Positions 9,184-18,445 of a stretch of 64,000 nucleotides of DNA are shown in pieces (the stretch's first letter is position 1; every line of letters begins with the position of its first letter). Position numbers and translations under genes: made by a program. Origin of the DNA: Marinicella algicola (GTDB taxonomy: Bacteria > Pseudomonadota > Gammaproteobacteria > Xanthomonadales > Marinicellaceae); the NCBI RefSeq assembly GCF_028401385.1, contig NZ_JAQOMR010000001.1, forward strand, positions 3,884,501 to 3,948,500. The letters run 5' to 3'. The notes under the pieces were generated by a model that saw nothing but the letters and a program-made list of their open reading frames with translations, was not told where the DNA came from and searched no databases.

Positions 9184-9465
9184 ATTATGTCTCCTCCCCG
9201 CGTTTGTCGTTTCCTCTTCCCATCGCAGATGTAACCTCAAAAAACGTAGCGTTACAATCGTTTTGTCGCATTGCAGCGATAGCGTGGTCAGTGCATGCGG
9301 CTCGGTCATTATTGCTGTGGTGGGGGCGAAGTCCTTTGACACAAGGCCAGTTCGCACGGCAGGCTTGAGAAAAGACCTGGCTGTGCTCCTCGCGGTGAAG
9401 GTTGCCGAAGCGCGTTGATTATCGCACGTGCAACACCCAAAACCGTCTACGCTGTCGGTATCCAA
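9184..9465. other. Intergenic region upstream of phaR
   Basis: No gene can be supported here. It should carry the phaR promoter on the minus strand; the phaR ribosome-binding site is visible at its left edge. The right end runs into the terminator of the glycine-zipper operon. I see no repeat or clear operator. Confidence 0.5.
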
Positions 9466-9496
9466 CAAAAAGGCGCCGCTTGATGATGGCGGCGCC
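9466..9496 (-). terminator. Terminator of the DUF3309/glycine-zipper operon
   Basis: Read on the minus strand, GGCGCCG (9496-9490) and CGGCGCC (9478-9472) form a stem around an 11-base loop and are followed by TTTTTG. It lies 53 bases after the stop of the glycine-zipper gene. Confidence 0.85.
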
Positions 9497-9548
9497 CGGA
9501 TCGGCGAGCCGATCGTGACGCGACTGCTTCTAGCGCGCGCCGCTTTGG

Positions 9549-9737
9549 TTATCGGTTGGCGGTGGCCGCGCCGATGCCGCCGCCTATCAGGCCACCGGCG
9601 ATGGCGCCAGTGGCGTCACCCGTGATCGCGGTTCCGACTGCAACGCCGGTGCCGGCGCCGATGGTGGTGTTACGCTGCTGCGTGGTGCAGGCGGCGAGCG
9701 GAAGAATGAGTGCGATAGCAAAAACTGCCTTTTTCAT
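9549..9737 (-). CDS. Glycine-zipper lipoprotein
   Basis: This 62-residue protein starts MKKAVFAIALILPLAAC, a lipoprotein signal whose lipobox LAAC would be cleaved before Cys-17 or so. The mature part is almost all small residues (TTIGAGTGVAVGTAITGDA and GAIAGGLIGGGIGAA), a glycine-zipper pattern that packs helices in membranes. Function is unknown; similar small lipoproteins are common in stress regulons. It follows the DUF3309 gene by 22 bases and shares its EcfG-type promoter. GGAGACAGAG lies before the start. Confidence 0.8.
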   Translation of the reverse strand: MKKAVFAIALILPLAACTTQQRNTTIGAGTGVAVGTAITGDATGAIAGGLIGGGIGAATANR

Positions 9738-9759
9738 GGTCTCTGTCTCCAGTGGTCGA

Positions 9760-9915
9760 TTACACATAGCCTGCAAGGAGCAGGATAATGACGATTAGCA
9801 GGACAAGGCCAAGACCGCCAGACGGTCCGTATCCCCATGTCCGTGAATGGCCCCAGCGGGGAAGTGCACCGATCAGAAGAAGGATGATGATGATAAGCAG
9901 GATTGTACCGAGCAT
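9760..9915 (-). CDS. DUF3309 small membrane protein
   Basis: This 51-residue protein has two hydrophobic helices (MLGTILLIIIILLLIGALP and LGLVLLIVIILLLAGYV) joined by RWGHSRTWGYGPSGG. The hairpin form and the WGYGPSGG link match the DUF3309 family found in many alphaproteobacteria. No function is known. Upstream lies a near-ideal EcfG promoter, so it should be part of the general stress response. The ATG at 9915 follows a GGAGAGAGAC ribosome-binding site. The gene is short enough to be missed by automatic callers. Confidence 0.85.
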   Translation of the reverse strand: MLGTILLIIIILLLIGALPRWGHSRTWGYGPSGGLGLVLLIVIILLLAGYV

Positions 9916-9947
9916 TGTCTCTCTCCGGGATATTCAGTTGGCGCTAT

Positions 9948-9973
9948 AACGGGCGTGCACCGTTCTTTGTTCC
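9948..9973 (-). promoter_or_regulatory. EcfG (general stress sigma factor) promoter
   Basis: On the minus strand GGAAC (9973-9969), a 17-base spacer and CGTT (9951-9948) match the alphaproteobacterial EcfG/RpoE2 consensus exactly. It sits 32 bases before the DUF3309 start, a normal distance. Confidence 0.8.
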
Positions 9974-10074
9974 CAAAGCCTGCAAGCAGGCTACGACAAT
10001 GCCTGGCTGCTTCCAGCCGTCCAGATGCGTCACAACTCTCTGAAAAATATGGTTAAATATTTAATGAGGCGCCA

Positions 10075-10134
10075 TATATAGCGGTGAACAAAACGGGAAA
10101 ATTTGGCTGTCTGTGATTCGTCGCTGATTCGTTC
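10075..10134 (+). repeat. 60-base direct repeat, copy A
   Basis: This copy aligns without gaps to 10488-10547. The first 27 bases (TATAGC, GTGAACAAA, CGGGAAAA) and the last 20 (GATTCGTC, then TGATTCGTTC) are conserved; the middle 13 differ. It holds two GATTC sites 11 bases apart (10115 and 10126) and GAAC, seven bases, GAAA (10086-10100). Confidence 0.75.
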
Positions 10135-10487
10135 CGGCTTTGGTCCTCGGGCAAAAACAAGCTGGCAATTGTCCGTTCTGAGGCCGTTTCGGGCTCTCTC
10201 CTGCATCCGCCGTGCCACCTCCGGACAGGCGGCGGAACGAACGGCCGCAGCGTCGGTTCCGAGACCGGCACAGAACCGTGATGCTTCCGCGCGGTGGCGC
10301 AGCACGAGGGGCCAGCAACCTTACCCAGGTCAGGCGCACTCCCGATGCACGCTCGCGCTCCCAAAAAACGGGGCAGGTGACTTGTCTGTTCATTCTTTGT
10401 TTACGAAGGTTAACGCGGATGCTCTGACCTGCGTGGGCAGAGAAAACCACTTTCCACATGTAGACGTCGCAAGAGGCGATACCCCAA

Positions 10488-10547
10488 CATATAGCCGTGA
10501 ACAAACCGGGAAAACGGGAGAGTCACCGATTCGTCTGTGATTCGTTC
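10488..10547 (+). repeat. 60-base direct repeat, copy B
   Basis: Second copy, 413 bases after copy A, in the same orientation. GATTC sites lie at 10528 and 10539, again 11 bases apart, with an extra GAGTC at 10520. GAAC, seven bases, GAAA lies at 10499-10513. The conserved ends and variable centre suggest selected binding sites rather than recent duplication. Confidence 0.75.
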
Positions 10548-10678
10548 GCATCTGTTCCAAATCTTAACAAAGACCGGGTTTTGGGGCAAAATGCGCGTCC
10601 CCTTGCTTGTGGCGCGCAGCCGGTCCATCTATAGGGGAGACGCGCGCTGGTGGTTTTTCCGATCCGGCGATTGAAGCA

Positions 10679-13600
10679 ATGGACGGGGGCGAAAAATTTG
10701 GCCCCGGCCAGGGATTTGGGACCGGGACATTGAAGTCAGAAGCAATGATCTTGAGCGGACGCGGGGTAACCGCCATGCTCGGTCCGACCAATACCGGCAA
10801 GACCCATTTTGCCATCGAGCGGATGGTGGCGCACGCCTCCGGGGTGATCGGCCTGCCGCTGCGCCTTCTGGCCCGTGAAGTCTATACCCGCCTTGTCGAG
10901 CGCGTTGGTGTGAACCGCGTCGCGCTGATCACTGGCGAAGAGAAGATTTCTCCACCTCAGGCCCGCTACAGCGTCTGCACCGTCGAGGCGATGCCGCGCG
11001 AAACCGACGCCGCCTTCGTGGCCATCGACGAGGTTCAGCTGGCCGGGGACCTGGAACGCGGACACATCTTCACCGACCGTATTCTGCATTTGCGCGGACG
11101 CGAGGAAACGCTGCTTTTGGGTTCGGCAACGATGAAACCGATCCTGCGGCAATTGCTGCCGGGGGTTTCGATCGTCGAGCGCCCGCGGCTTTCGAGTCTG
11201 TTTTATGCCGGGCAGAAAAGATCACCCGCCTGCCGCGCCGTTCGGCGATCGTCGCCTTTTCCTCCGACGAGGTCTATGCGATTGCCGAACTGATCCGCCG
11301 TCAGCGCGGCGGCGCCGCCGTTGTACTGGGCGCGCTCAGCCCGCGGACCCGCAATGCCCAGGTCGAGCTCTACCAGAATGGCGATGTCGAATATCTGGTC
11401 GCGACCGATGCGATCGGCATGGGGCTCAATCTTGATGTCGACCATGTCGCCTTCGCCCAGGACCGCAAGTTCGACGGTCATCAATACCGCAGTCTCAATC
11501 CGGGCGAACTCGGCCAGATCGCCGGCCGCGCCGGTCGCCATATGCGTGACGGCACGTTCGGCACCACCAGCCGGGTCGCGCCGTTTGACGAGGAACTCGT
11601 TCAGCGGCTGGAGACCCATCAGTTCGATCCGGTGAAAGTGCTGCAGTGGCGTTCCAAGACACCTGATTTTGCCTCGCTGCATGCGCTGAAGGCAAGCCTC
11701 GACGAGGTGCCACGGGTGCAGGGGCTGACACGGGCGTTGCCAGCTGTCGATCAGCGCGCGCTCGAATTTCTCGCCCGCAACCATGCCATCGCCAGCAAGG
11801 CCGACCGGCATGCGCGGATTGAACTGTTATGGGAAGCCTGTGCGCTGCCCGATTATCGGCGGATCACGCCGGCCCAGCATGCCGACCTGATCGCCTCACT
11901 TTATCTCGACCTGGTCGAGCATGGCACCGTTGACGAGGATTTCCTTGCAAAACAGGTCCACCATGCCGATCGGACCGATGGTGAGATCGATACGCTTTCC
12001 GCGCGTATTGCCCAGATTAGAACATGGACCTATGTTTCGAACCGGCCCGGATGGCTTGCCGATCCGACACACTGGCAGGAAAAGACACGAAAAATCGAGG
12101 ATCGGCTGTCGGATGCACTGCATGAGAGGTTGACGAAACGCTTCGTTGACCGCAGGACTTCCGTGCTGATGAAGCGCCTGAGAGAGAATGCGATGCTTGA
12201 AGCTGAAGTGAGCGTGAATGGTGATGTCTTTGTAGAAGGACATCATGTGGGGAACTGGCGGGCTTTCGTTTTAAAGCCGTGTCCGGCGCCGAGGGGCCGG
12301 ACGCCAAGGCGATCGAGGCGGCTGCGCTGAAAGCGCTGGCGCTCGAATTCGAGGCGCGGGCTGCGCGTCTGCATGCGTCCGGCAATTCCGATCTGGTACT
12401 CGATGCCTCAGGCACGGTACGATGGCTCGGTGATCCGGTGGCGCGTCTGGTCGCTTCCGACAATGTTATGAGGCCACGTGCCATTGTTCTGGCCGATGAA
12501 CAGCTCACCGGTGCGGCGCGTGACCATGTGGCCGCACGAATCGAACGCTTTGTCGGGCATACGATCCAAACGGTGCTGAAGCCGCTCGATGACCTTGCCA
12601 CTGCCGAAGATATCGAAGGACTGGCACGTGGGCTTGCCTTTCAGCTCGTCGAAAATTACGGCGTATTGTTCCGGCGTGATGTTTCCGCCGAGGTCAAGAC
12701 GCTCGATCAGGACGCCCGCGCCTCGCTGCGCCGCTACGGCGTACGCTTCGGCGCTTATCACGTGTTCATGCCGGCGCTTTTGAAACCCGCGCCTGCCGAG
12801 ATGATCACGCTGCTCTGGGGTCTTGCCAATGACGGCCTCGACAAGCCGGGCTATGGCGAGCTTATTCCGGTGCTTGCGGCTGGTCGCACATCGGTGGTGA
12901 CCGATCCGAGTTTCGAACGTGCCTTCTACAAGCTGGCCGGCTTCCGTTTTCTCGGTAAGCGCGCGGTCAGGATCGATATTCTCGAGCGTCTCGCTGATAT
13001 CATCCGTCCGTTGACCCAGTGGAAGCCGGAATCAGGCGGTGTACGACCGGAAGGTGCGTTCGACGGCCGCCGTTTCGTGACCACGCCTGCGATGATGTCG
13101 ATCCTCGGCGCAACGCCTGACGATATGGAAGAAATCCTGAAGGGGCTCGGCTATCGCGCCGATATCGCTTCGCCGGAGGATATTGCCCGGATCGAGGAGC
13201 GCAGGCCGAGCGTGACGCGGAAAAGGCTGCAAAACAGCATGCCGGTGTCGCCGTCGAAACCGTTGCCAAGCGCGCCGACAAGCCGGTAGCCGACGCGACT
13301 GACGTGGCCGAAACGCCAGAAGCGTCGGAAAAGCCAGCAGTCGCGGAAACCGCAGCGACCGAAACGCCGGAAAAACCGGCGGAAGAACAAGCCGCAACGG
13401 TCGAGCAGGCTGATGACAAGCCTGTCGAAGCGAACGCAGACGCCGCTCCGGCTTCGGCAGAAAAGGCTGAAAAGGCCGATGAGGCTGTGGCGAAGGAAGA
13501 GGAAGAGCCGAAACCGGTTCTTCTGTGGCGCCCGGGCGGCCGTAGCCAGAATGAGCGCAGCCGCCCGCATCAGGGGCGTGGTCAGCGCACCGAGGGCCGT

Positions 13601-13808
13601 GGCCGTGGACAGCAGAACCGCAAGGGTGGCGATGGTGAGCGTGAACGCTCCGGCAAGCCCGGCGGCAAGGGCGGTAAAGACCCGCGTCGCGAGCGCAACG
13701 AGGGCGAGGCCAAGCCGCGCGAACAGCGTCGTGAACGCGAAAAGCCGGTCGATCCGGATCTCGCCGTTCGCCAAGCTTGCCGCGCTGAAGGCCCAGATGA
13801 AGCGGTGA
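10679..13808 (+). CDS. SUV3-like DEAD/DEAH-family RNA helicase (four frameshifts)
   Basis: Walker A is visible as MLGPTNTGKTHFAIERM and a DEAH-like box as VAIDEVQLAGD; the C-terminal helicase motifs are ATDAIGMGLNLD and QIAGRAGRH. These mark the SUV3/mitochondrial-type helicase found at this locus in many rhizobia. The middle of the protein is helical. The tail, from about 13200 to 13800, is low-complexity Ala/Glu/Pro, then Arg/Gly/Glu-rich, ending SPFAKLAALKAQMKR. Frame breaks lie at about 11216-11219 (A-run), 12249-12252 (G-run), near 13203 and at 13757-13762 (one extra base). The restored length is about 1040 residues. The start is uncertain: ATG at 10679 or 10745. The S4 gene follows after 4 bases. 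Confidence 0.88.
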
Positions 13809-13812
13809 GCCG

Positions 13813-14208
13813 GTGGCTGAAGGCGAGGCACCGGCAGGCCGTCAGCGCGTCGACAAATGGTTGTTCTTCGCGCGGATCGTCAAATCGCGCTCACTGGCGC
13901 AAAAGCTGGTGCGCGATGGCAAGGTGAAGCTGAACGGAGCAAGGGTCATTCGCCCGAGTGTCGATGTGACGGTGGACGACAGGCTGGTCGTCAAGCTTGA
14001 GCGACGGGACCTCCATCTGGTGGTGCGCGCGCCCGGTAACCGGCGCGGCCCCTTTGAAGAGGCGCAGACGCTTTACGAGGATGTCAGCCCGCCGCCTGAA
14101 GCCCGCGCCAAGCTGTCCGCCTTCGAGCAGGCCCAGCGCGTTGCAGGTGCCGGGCGGCCGACCAAGAAGGAACGCCGCTCGCTGATGCGCCTGCGCGGCG
14201 ACGAATGA
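13813..14208 (+). CDS. S4-domain RNA-binding protein, Hsp15-like
   Basis: The 131-residue protein starts with GTG at 13813, 4 bases after the helicase stop, so translation is probably coupled. The S4 domain is at the N terminus: RVDKWLFFARIVKSRSLAQ, then VRDGKVKLNGARV and VDVTVDDRLVV. The tail is basic and ends PTKKERRSLMRLRG. Hsp15 (HslR) relatives bind stalled 50S subunits carrying nascent tRNA. The partnership with a helicase fits RNA or ribosome quality control; that link is inferred from position. Confidence 0.88.
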   Translation: MAEGEAPAGRQRVDKWLFFARIVKSRSLAQKLVRDGKVKLNGARVIRPSVDVTVDDRLVVKLERRDLHLVVRAPGNRRGPFEEAQTLYEDVSPPPEARAKLSAFEQAQRVAGAGRPTKKERRSLMRLRGDE

Positions 14209-14373
14209 GGCCTTTGGCGGGCCTTTGGAAACTTCTACCCGCAAGAGCCTGCTTTCTGGAATGAAATCATCTTGCGGCAGGCGCCGAAAGCCGTTACCTC
14301 ACGGTTCGACTGCGGCCGGGCCATGGCTGCGCGTACTGGCTCGCCGGCCCCAAAAAGATTTCTGGAGTCCTTC

Positions 14374-14712
<339 letters not shown>

Positions 14713-15137
14713 GGGGGCGGTGCGTTTGCGCCGTCGTCGTCCTCGCCGCAGCTTCGCCAAGATTTTTGAACGCACCTGCAATTTGGGGCTTGGCGAAGCC
14801 GGAGAATTCAGTTAGGTCTCGGCCAATATCCCCGCTCGCCGGCGACGTCTTGTCGCGGGTGGACGGCTCATTGATTTCTGCTGCGTGTTGTGCTATGTAA
14901 GATGCACTGACCCAGAAAACGGCAAAATTGCCTGAAGCCCAAGAAAGCAATCAACCCTAGCGTCGACAAAACTCATTCGAAGTGCAGTTGCCCTTCGAAA
15001 CAAGCAACTCGTCGCGCTTTTCGTTGTCCGTTTGATGGTTACAGTGGGTGTCGACCCTCCAATCGTCCCACCCGCCGGATCATGCATGTCCGGGACCGGC
15101 GCCCGCCGGATGCGTAACAGGGAGTTTTTAAAAGCCT
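14713..15137. other. Intergenic region between fdxA and carD
   Basis: No gene is supported in these 425 bases. It must contain the carD promoter; a plausible ribosome-binding site (ACAGGGAG) lies just before carD. I see no repeat, no clear terminator and no known operator. Confidence 0.5.
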
Positions 15138-15710
15138 ATGACAGTACAACAGAAAAAGTCTGCCGGCCGCCACGGTTTCAAAACCGGTGAGTCCATCGTC
15201 TATCCCGCCCACGGTGTTGGCACGATCAACTCCATCGAGGAGCAGGAAGTGGCCGGCATGAAGCTCGAGCTTTTTGTCATCGATTTCGACAAGGACAAGA
15301 TGCGCCTCAAGGTGCCGGTTGCCAAGGCCTTGAGCATCGGCATGCGCAAGCTGTCGGAAACGGATTTCGTCGAGCGCGCTTTGAAAGTTGTGCAGGGCAA
15401 GGCCCGTGTGAAGCGTACCATGTGGTCGCGCCGCGCCCAGGAATATGATGCGAAGATCAATTCCGGCGATCTGATTTCGATTGCCGAGGTTGTTCGCGAT
15501 CTTTTCCGCGCCGACACCCAGCCTGAACAGTCCTATTCCGAACGCCAGCTTTATGAAGCAGCGCTTGAACGCATGGCGCGCGAAATCGCCGCCGTCAACA
15601 AGCTGTCGGACACCGAGTCAGTTCGCTTGATCGAAAGCCACCTTGCCAAGGGTCCCAAGCGCGGCAAGGCTGCAGACGAAGAAGACGACGCTCAGGAAGA
15701 GGCCGCCTGA
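15138..15710 (+). CDS. carD: CarD-family transcriptional regulator
   Basis: The protein has 190 residues. The N-terminal Tudor-like domain (FKTGESIVYPAHGVGTI, MKLELFVIDFDKDKMRLKVP) binds the RNA polymerase beta subunit. The helical C-terminal part (MWSRRAQEYDAKINSGD, RQLYEAALERMAREIA) contacts promoter DNA near the transcription bubble. The tail is acidic (DEEDDAQEEAA). CarD/CdnL proteins stabilise open complexes at rRNA and other promoters. The gene is intact and followed by two hairpin terminators. Confidence 0.95.
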   Translation: MTVQQKKSAGRHGFKTGESIVYPAHGVGTINSIEEQEVAGMKLELFVIDFDKDKMRLKVPVAKALSIGMRKLSETDFVERALKVVQGKARVKRTMWSRRAQEYDAKINSGDLISIAEVVRDLFRADTQPEQSYSERQLYEAALERMAREIAAVNKLSDTESVRLIESHLAKGPKRGKAADEEDDAQEEAA

Positions 15711-15728
15711 GGCTTCAGCCATCAGAAC

Positions 15729-15787
15729 GGGCCACATTCATCGGCCCTTGTTTTAAAAAAATCCGGTCCGCGATGGCCGGATTTTTC
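15729..15787 (+). terminator. Tandem terminators after carD
   Basis: The first stem is GGGCC (15729-15733) with GGCCC (15743-15747) and TTGTTTT. The second is AAAAAATCCGG (15755-15765) with CCGGATTTTT (15777-15786), which could act in both directions. Confidence 0.8.
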
Positions 15788-15837
15788 CGTTTGGTGTGCA
15801 GTTCACGTTTTTGTGCTCAGAAATCCGTAACTGTCTT

Positions 15838-15863
15838 TGAACCAAATCGCTCTCTCGTGCGTT
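15838..15863 (+). promoter_or_regulatory. Possible EcfG-type promoter of rpoH2
   Basis: TGAAC (15838-15842), 17 bases and CGTT (15860-15863) differ from the EcfG consensus by one base (T for the first G). It lies about 100 bases before rpoH2. In Sinorhizobium meliloti rpoH2 is reported to depend on the EcfG-type factor RpoE2, which supports the call. The mismatch keeps confidence modest. Confidence 0.45.
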
Positions 15864-15964
15864 GAAATGATCAAGGAGTGTTGGGACAGTTGCGGTTTTG
15901 ATCGAAACGCAGGTTTTTCCCGGTGCTCAGTGGCCTTGATTGTCTTGTCGTCCGGGAGTGAGCC

Positions 15965-16828
15965 ATGAATATCGATGCACAGGATCACCGTATTGCCAGC
16001 GTCGCAATGGCGGCGCCCTATCTGACACGCGAGCAGGAAACCGAACTGGCGACGCGATGGCGCATCAGCGACGACAGCAACGCGCGCAATGATATCGCGA
16101 TGGCCCATCTCAGACTGGTAGTTTCGATGGCGGGCAAGTTCCGCGGTTTCGGTCTTCCCAAATCCGATTTGGTTCAGGAAGGGTATGTCGGTCTTCTCGA
16201 GGCCGCTGCCCGGTTCGACCATGAACGCGGTGTCCGGTTTTCGACCTATGCCAGTTGGTGGGTGCGCGCCTCGATGCAGGATTATGTGCTGCGCAACTGG
16301 TCAATCGTGCGCGGCGGCACCAGTTCCAGCCAGAAGGCTCTGTTCTTCAAGCTCCGCCGCCTGCGCGCCATGATCGCCGCGCGCGATCGTGAATTGAGCG
16401 CACAGTCGATCTATGAGGAAATCGCGGAGAGCCTCGGCGTTAACGTTTTGGACGTGCAGGTTATGGACGCGCGGCTTTCGGGAAATGACACGTCGCTGCA
16501 GGCACCGGTCGGCGCCGAGGGCGAAGAGGGAACCGAACGCATCAATCTTCTGGTCTGCGATCAGCCGTTGCCGGAAGAACAGGTCTCCGGCATGATCGAC
16601 GGTGAACGCCTCAGCCAGAAACTCAAACGCGCACTGTCCAAGCTTTCAGCGCGCGAAAACCGGGTGATCCGCGCCCGCAAACTTGCCGAAGACGGCGCGA
16701 CGCTCGCCGAACTTGGTGCGGAACTCGGTATTTCGAAGGAGCGGGTGCGCCAGATCGAGACCCGTGCGCTCGAAAAGCTGAAATCAGCGATGACCGCCGA
16801 CAGCGGCATGACTGCGGTTCCGGTTTGA
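15965..16828 (+). CDS. rpoH2: RNA polymerase sigma-32 factor RpoH2
   Basis: This 287-residue sigma70-family factor has region 2 (HLRLVVSMAGKFRGFGLPK, then DLVQEGYVGLLEAAARFD and FSTYASWWVRASMQDYVL) and region 4 with its helix-turn-helix (LAELGAELGISKERVRQIE). RpoH proteins direct transcription of heat-shock and oxidative-stress genes. This gene resembles the RpoH2 type that follows carD in rhizobia. A second rpoH, if present, lies outside the window. The dnaK promoter at 43.6 kb could be a target of an RpoH factor. Confidence 0.9.
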   Translation: MNIDAQDHRIASVAMAAPYLTREQETELATRWRISDDSNARNDIAMAHLRLVVSMAGKFRGFGLPKSDLVQEGYVGLLEAAARFDHERGVRFSTYASWWVRASMQDYVLRNWSIVRGGTSSSQKALFFKLRRLRAMIAARDRELSAQSIYEEIAESLGVNVLDVQVMDARLSGNDTSLQAPVGAEGEEGTERINLLVCDQPLPEEQVSGMIDGERLSQKLKRALSKLSARENRVIRARKLAEDGATLAELGAELGISKERVRQIETRALEKLKSAMTADSGMTAVPV

Positions 16829-16846
16829 CGCGCGCTGTCGTCTGGC

Positions 16847-18343
16847 CTATTGCGAGACGATCTTGACCTCATCGCCGACTGAGAGCGTGGCGCCCGGTCC
16901 AAGCGCGTTCAGGATCTTGAACAGCGCCAGCTTGCGGCTTGTTCCCATCATGTTTGCCGAAAGGCCAGCCACCGTGTCTCCGGGCCGAACCTTGACGATC
17001 CTGATCCTCAGAGGCTTCAGGCTGGCGATCTCCTGCGGTGTCATCTTGTGGAACGACGCGCGCACAGAGGAGGCGATATCCTCAAGCTGGCCACTGCCGC
17101 GCGGCGCCGCTGTCAGCAGTCTGTAGATCTCGTTGCCATCGCGGATCACCGTTACGTCAAAGGACCAGTCGCCAGCAACCGCATGCGCAGTTGCTGCTGG
17201 CATGCCATTAACGCTGGTGGTTTCGACCGAGCCGGGCACCAGACCGGTTACCCAGCCGCTCTGGATATAATCACCGAGATCGCGGCGGCCCTTGGCCTTC
17301 ACACCGTCGAAGCGGATCGCGATATCGCCGGGTCCGGTTGCCACCACGGCATTGGCCTTGTCGGTCATGGAGAAACCGGCAGGCACCTCAAAGGTAATTT
17401 CAAGCTTCGGATGATAGAAATTCCGGTCCCGTATATAGCCTTCGTCCGGATTGCTGCCATAAAGCAACCCGTTGATCCCGTTCAGGAAATATTCTTGCCC
17501 GACCTCATTTGCGCCGACATTGGCATAAAGAGCCGCTTGGTCGTCAGCCAACTGGATCCGGCGCGGGGTGCTGGGATGGCTGGACAGAAAATCCAGGCTT
17601 TCCCCTTCGGCGCCAGCCGATTCATACTGTGCGAAGGCTGCCATGGAGCGCAGGAAACGCGTAGCTGCGGCAGGGTCATAACCGGCTTCGGCGAGCATGC
17701 GGATGCCTATGGCGTCGGCCTCTAGCTCTTGCTGGCGCGAGAAGGCGGCAAGACGCATCTTGCCGCGCGCGGCGATTTGCTCGACCTGGGGCGTATCGGG
17801 GAGAACCTCGGCGATCACCTCATTGGAAATGGCTTCTGCTTCTTCCCGTCGCTGGCGCTCGATACCGTGATTGGCGGTGACATGGGCCATTTCGTGGGAC
17901 AGCACGGCGGCAATTTCGGAGGCATCCGTGGCCAGCGCGAGAAGCCCGCGAGTGACGTAGAGATAGCCGCCGGGAAGCGCAAATGCATTGATGGTGGGCG
18001 AATTCAGAATGGTGATTCTGTAGGTCTGCTGCGGGTTTTCAGAGACCGCCGTCAACGCGCCGGCAATGCGCGCAATCAGCCTTTCCACCTGCGGGTCGCG
18101 ATACTGACCGCCATAGGTCTCCAGGATGCGTGGATGTTCACGCGCCCCCATCGCGGCGTTGGGATCGTTACGCGTCAGGGCGTCAACGGTCTGCTCCGTG
18201 CTCGCCGTTGCCGGCAAAATGAAATAGCTGTCCGTCGACTGGCATGCCGAAAGCATAAGCACACAGGCAAGGGCCGCGATCGCATACCGCCTGGTGCCCG
18301 CGGCCTTTCCTGTCTTCACAGGGCGCAGGATTTCGTTTGCCAT
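16847..18343 (-). CDS. M48-family zinc metalloprotease lipoprotein with LysM-like tail
   Basis: The start MANEILRPVKTG at 18343 leads into a signal with lipobox LSAC. The peptidase domain has the zinc-binding HEMAH motif (AAVLSHEMAHVTANHG) and the third ligand region QELEADAIGIRM, as in BepA and other periplasmic M48 enzymes. After about residue 300 there is a beta-rich middle region, and the last 60 residues (VRPGDTVAGLSANM, LNALGPGATLSVGDEV) look like LysM. About 498 residues. It is probably a periplasmic quality-control protease anchored to a membrane. The gene is undamaged and converges on rpoH2. Confidence 0.9.
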   Translation of the reverse strand: MANEILRPVKTGKAAGTRRYAIAALACVLMLSACQSTDSYFILPATASTEQTVDALTRNDPNAAMGAREHPRILETYGGQYRDPQVERLIARIAGALTAVSENPQQTYRITILNSPTINAFALPGGYLYVTRGLLALATDASEIAAVLSHEMAHVTANHGIERQRREEAEAISNEVIAEVLPDTPQVEQIAARGKMRLAAFSRQQELEADAIGIRMLAEAGYDPAAATRFLRSMAAFAQYESAGAEGESLDFLSSHPSTPRRIQLADDQAALYANVGANEVGQEYFLNGINGLLYGSNPDEGYIRDRNFYHPKLEITFEVPAGFSMTDKANAVVATGPGDIAIRFDGVKAKGRRDLGDYIQSGWVTGLVPGSVETTSVNGMPAATAHAVAGDWSFDVTVIRDGNEIYRLLTAAPRGSGQLEDIASSVRASFHKMTPQEIASLKPLRIRIVKVRPGDTVAGLSANMMGTSRKLALFKILNALGPGATLSVGDEVKIVSQ

Positions 18344-18445
18344 AGGTGATGCGTCTGTCAAAACGCGATCCTTGTCCGATCTATTGCAGATGGCAGATTC
18401 CTGCCGCCTCTCATGAAACATATTTGGCGTTCACAGTCGCAACGG

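Larger units (their letters stand above)
9974..10678. other. Long intergenic region upstream of the helicase, with a repeat pair
   Basis: No gene is supported in these 705 bases; short frames on both strands lack ribosome-binding sites or family features. It contains two copies of a 60-base repeat (listed separately), ATGGTTAA at about 10049-10056 (reverse complement of the CtrA-type TTAACCAT) and GTTC, seven bases, GTTT at 10388-10402. The promoter of the helicase block probably lies at the right end. Confidence 0.6.

Noticed and set aside
10086..10100. LexA (SOS) box in the intergenic repeat
   Set aside because: GAAC-7-GAAA misses the consensus GAAC-7-GAAC by one base in both repeats, and the GTTC-7-GTTT site at 10388 misses in the same way. 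Suggestive but not enough to list as an operator.
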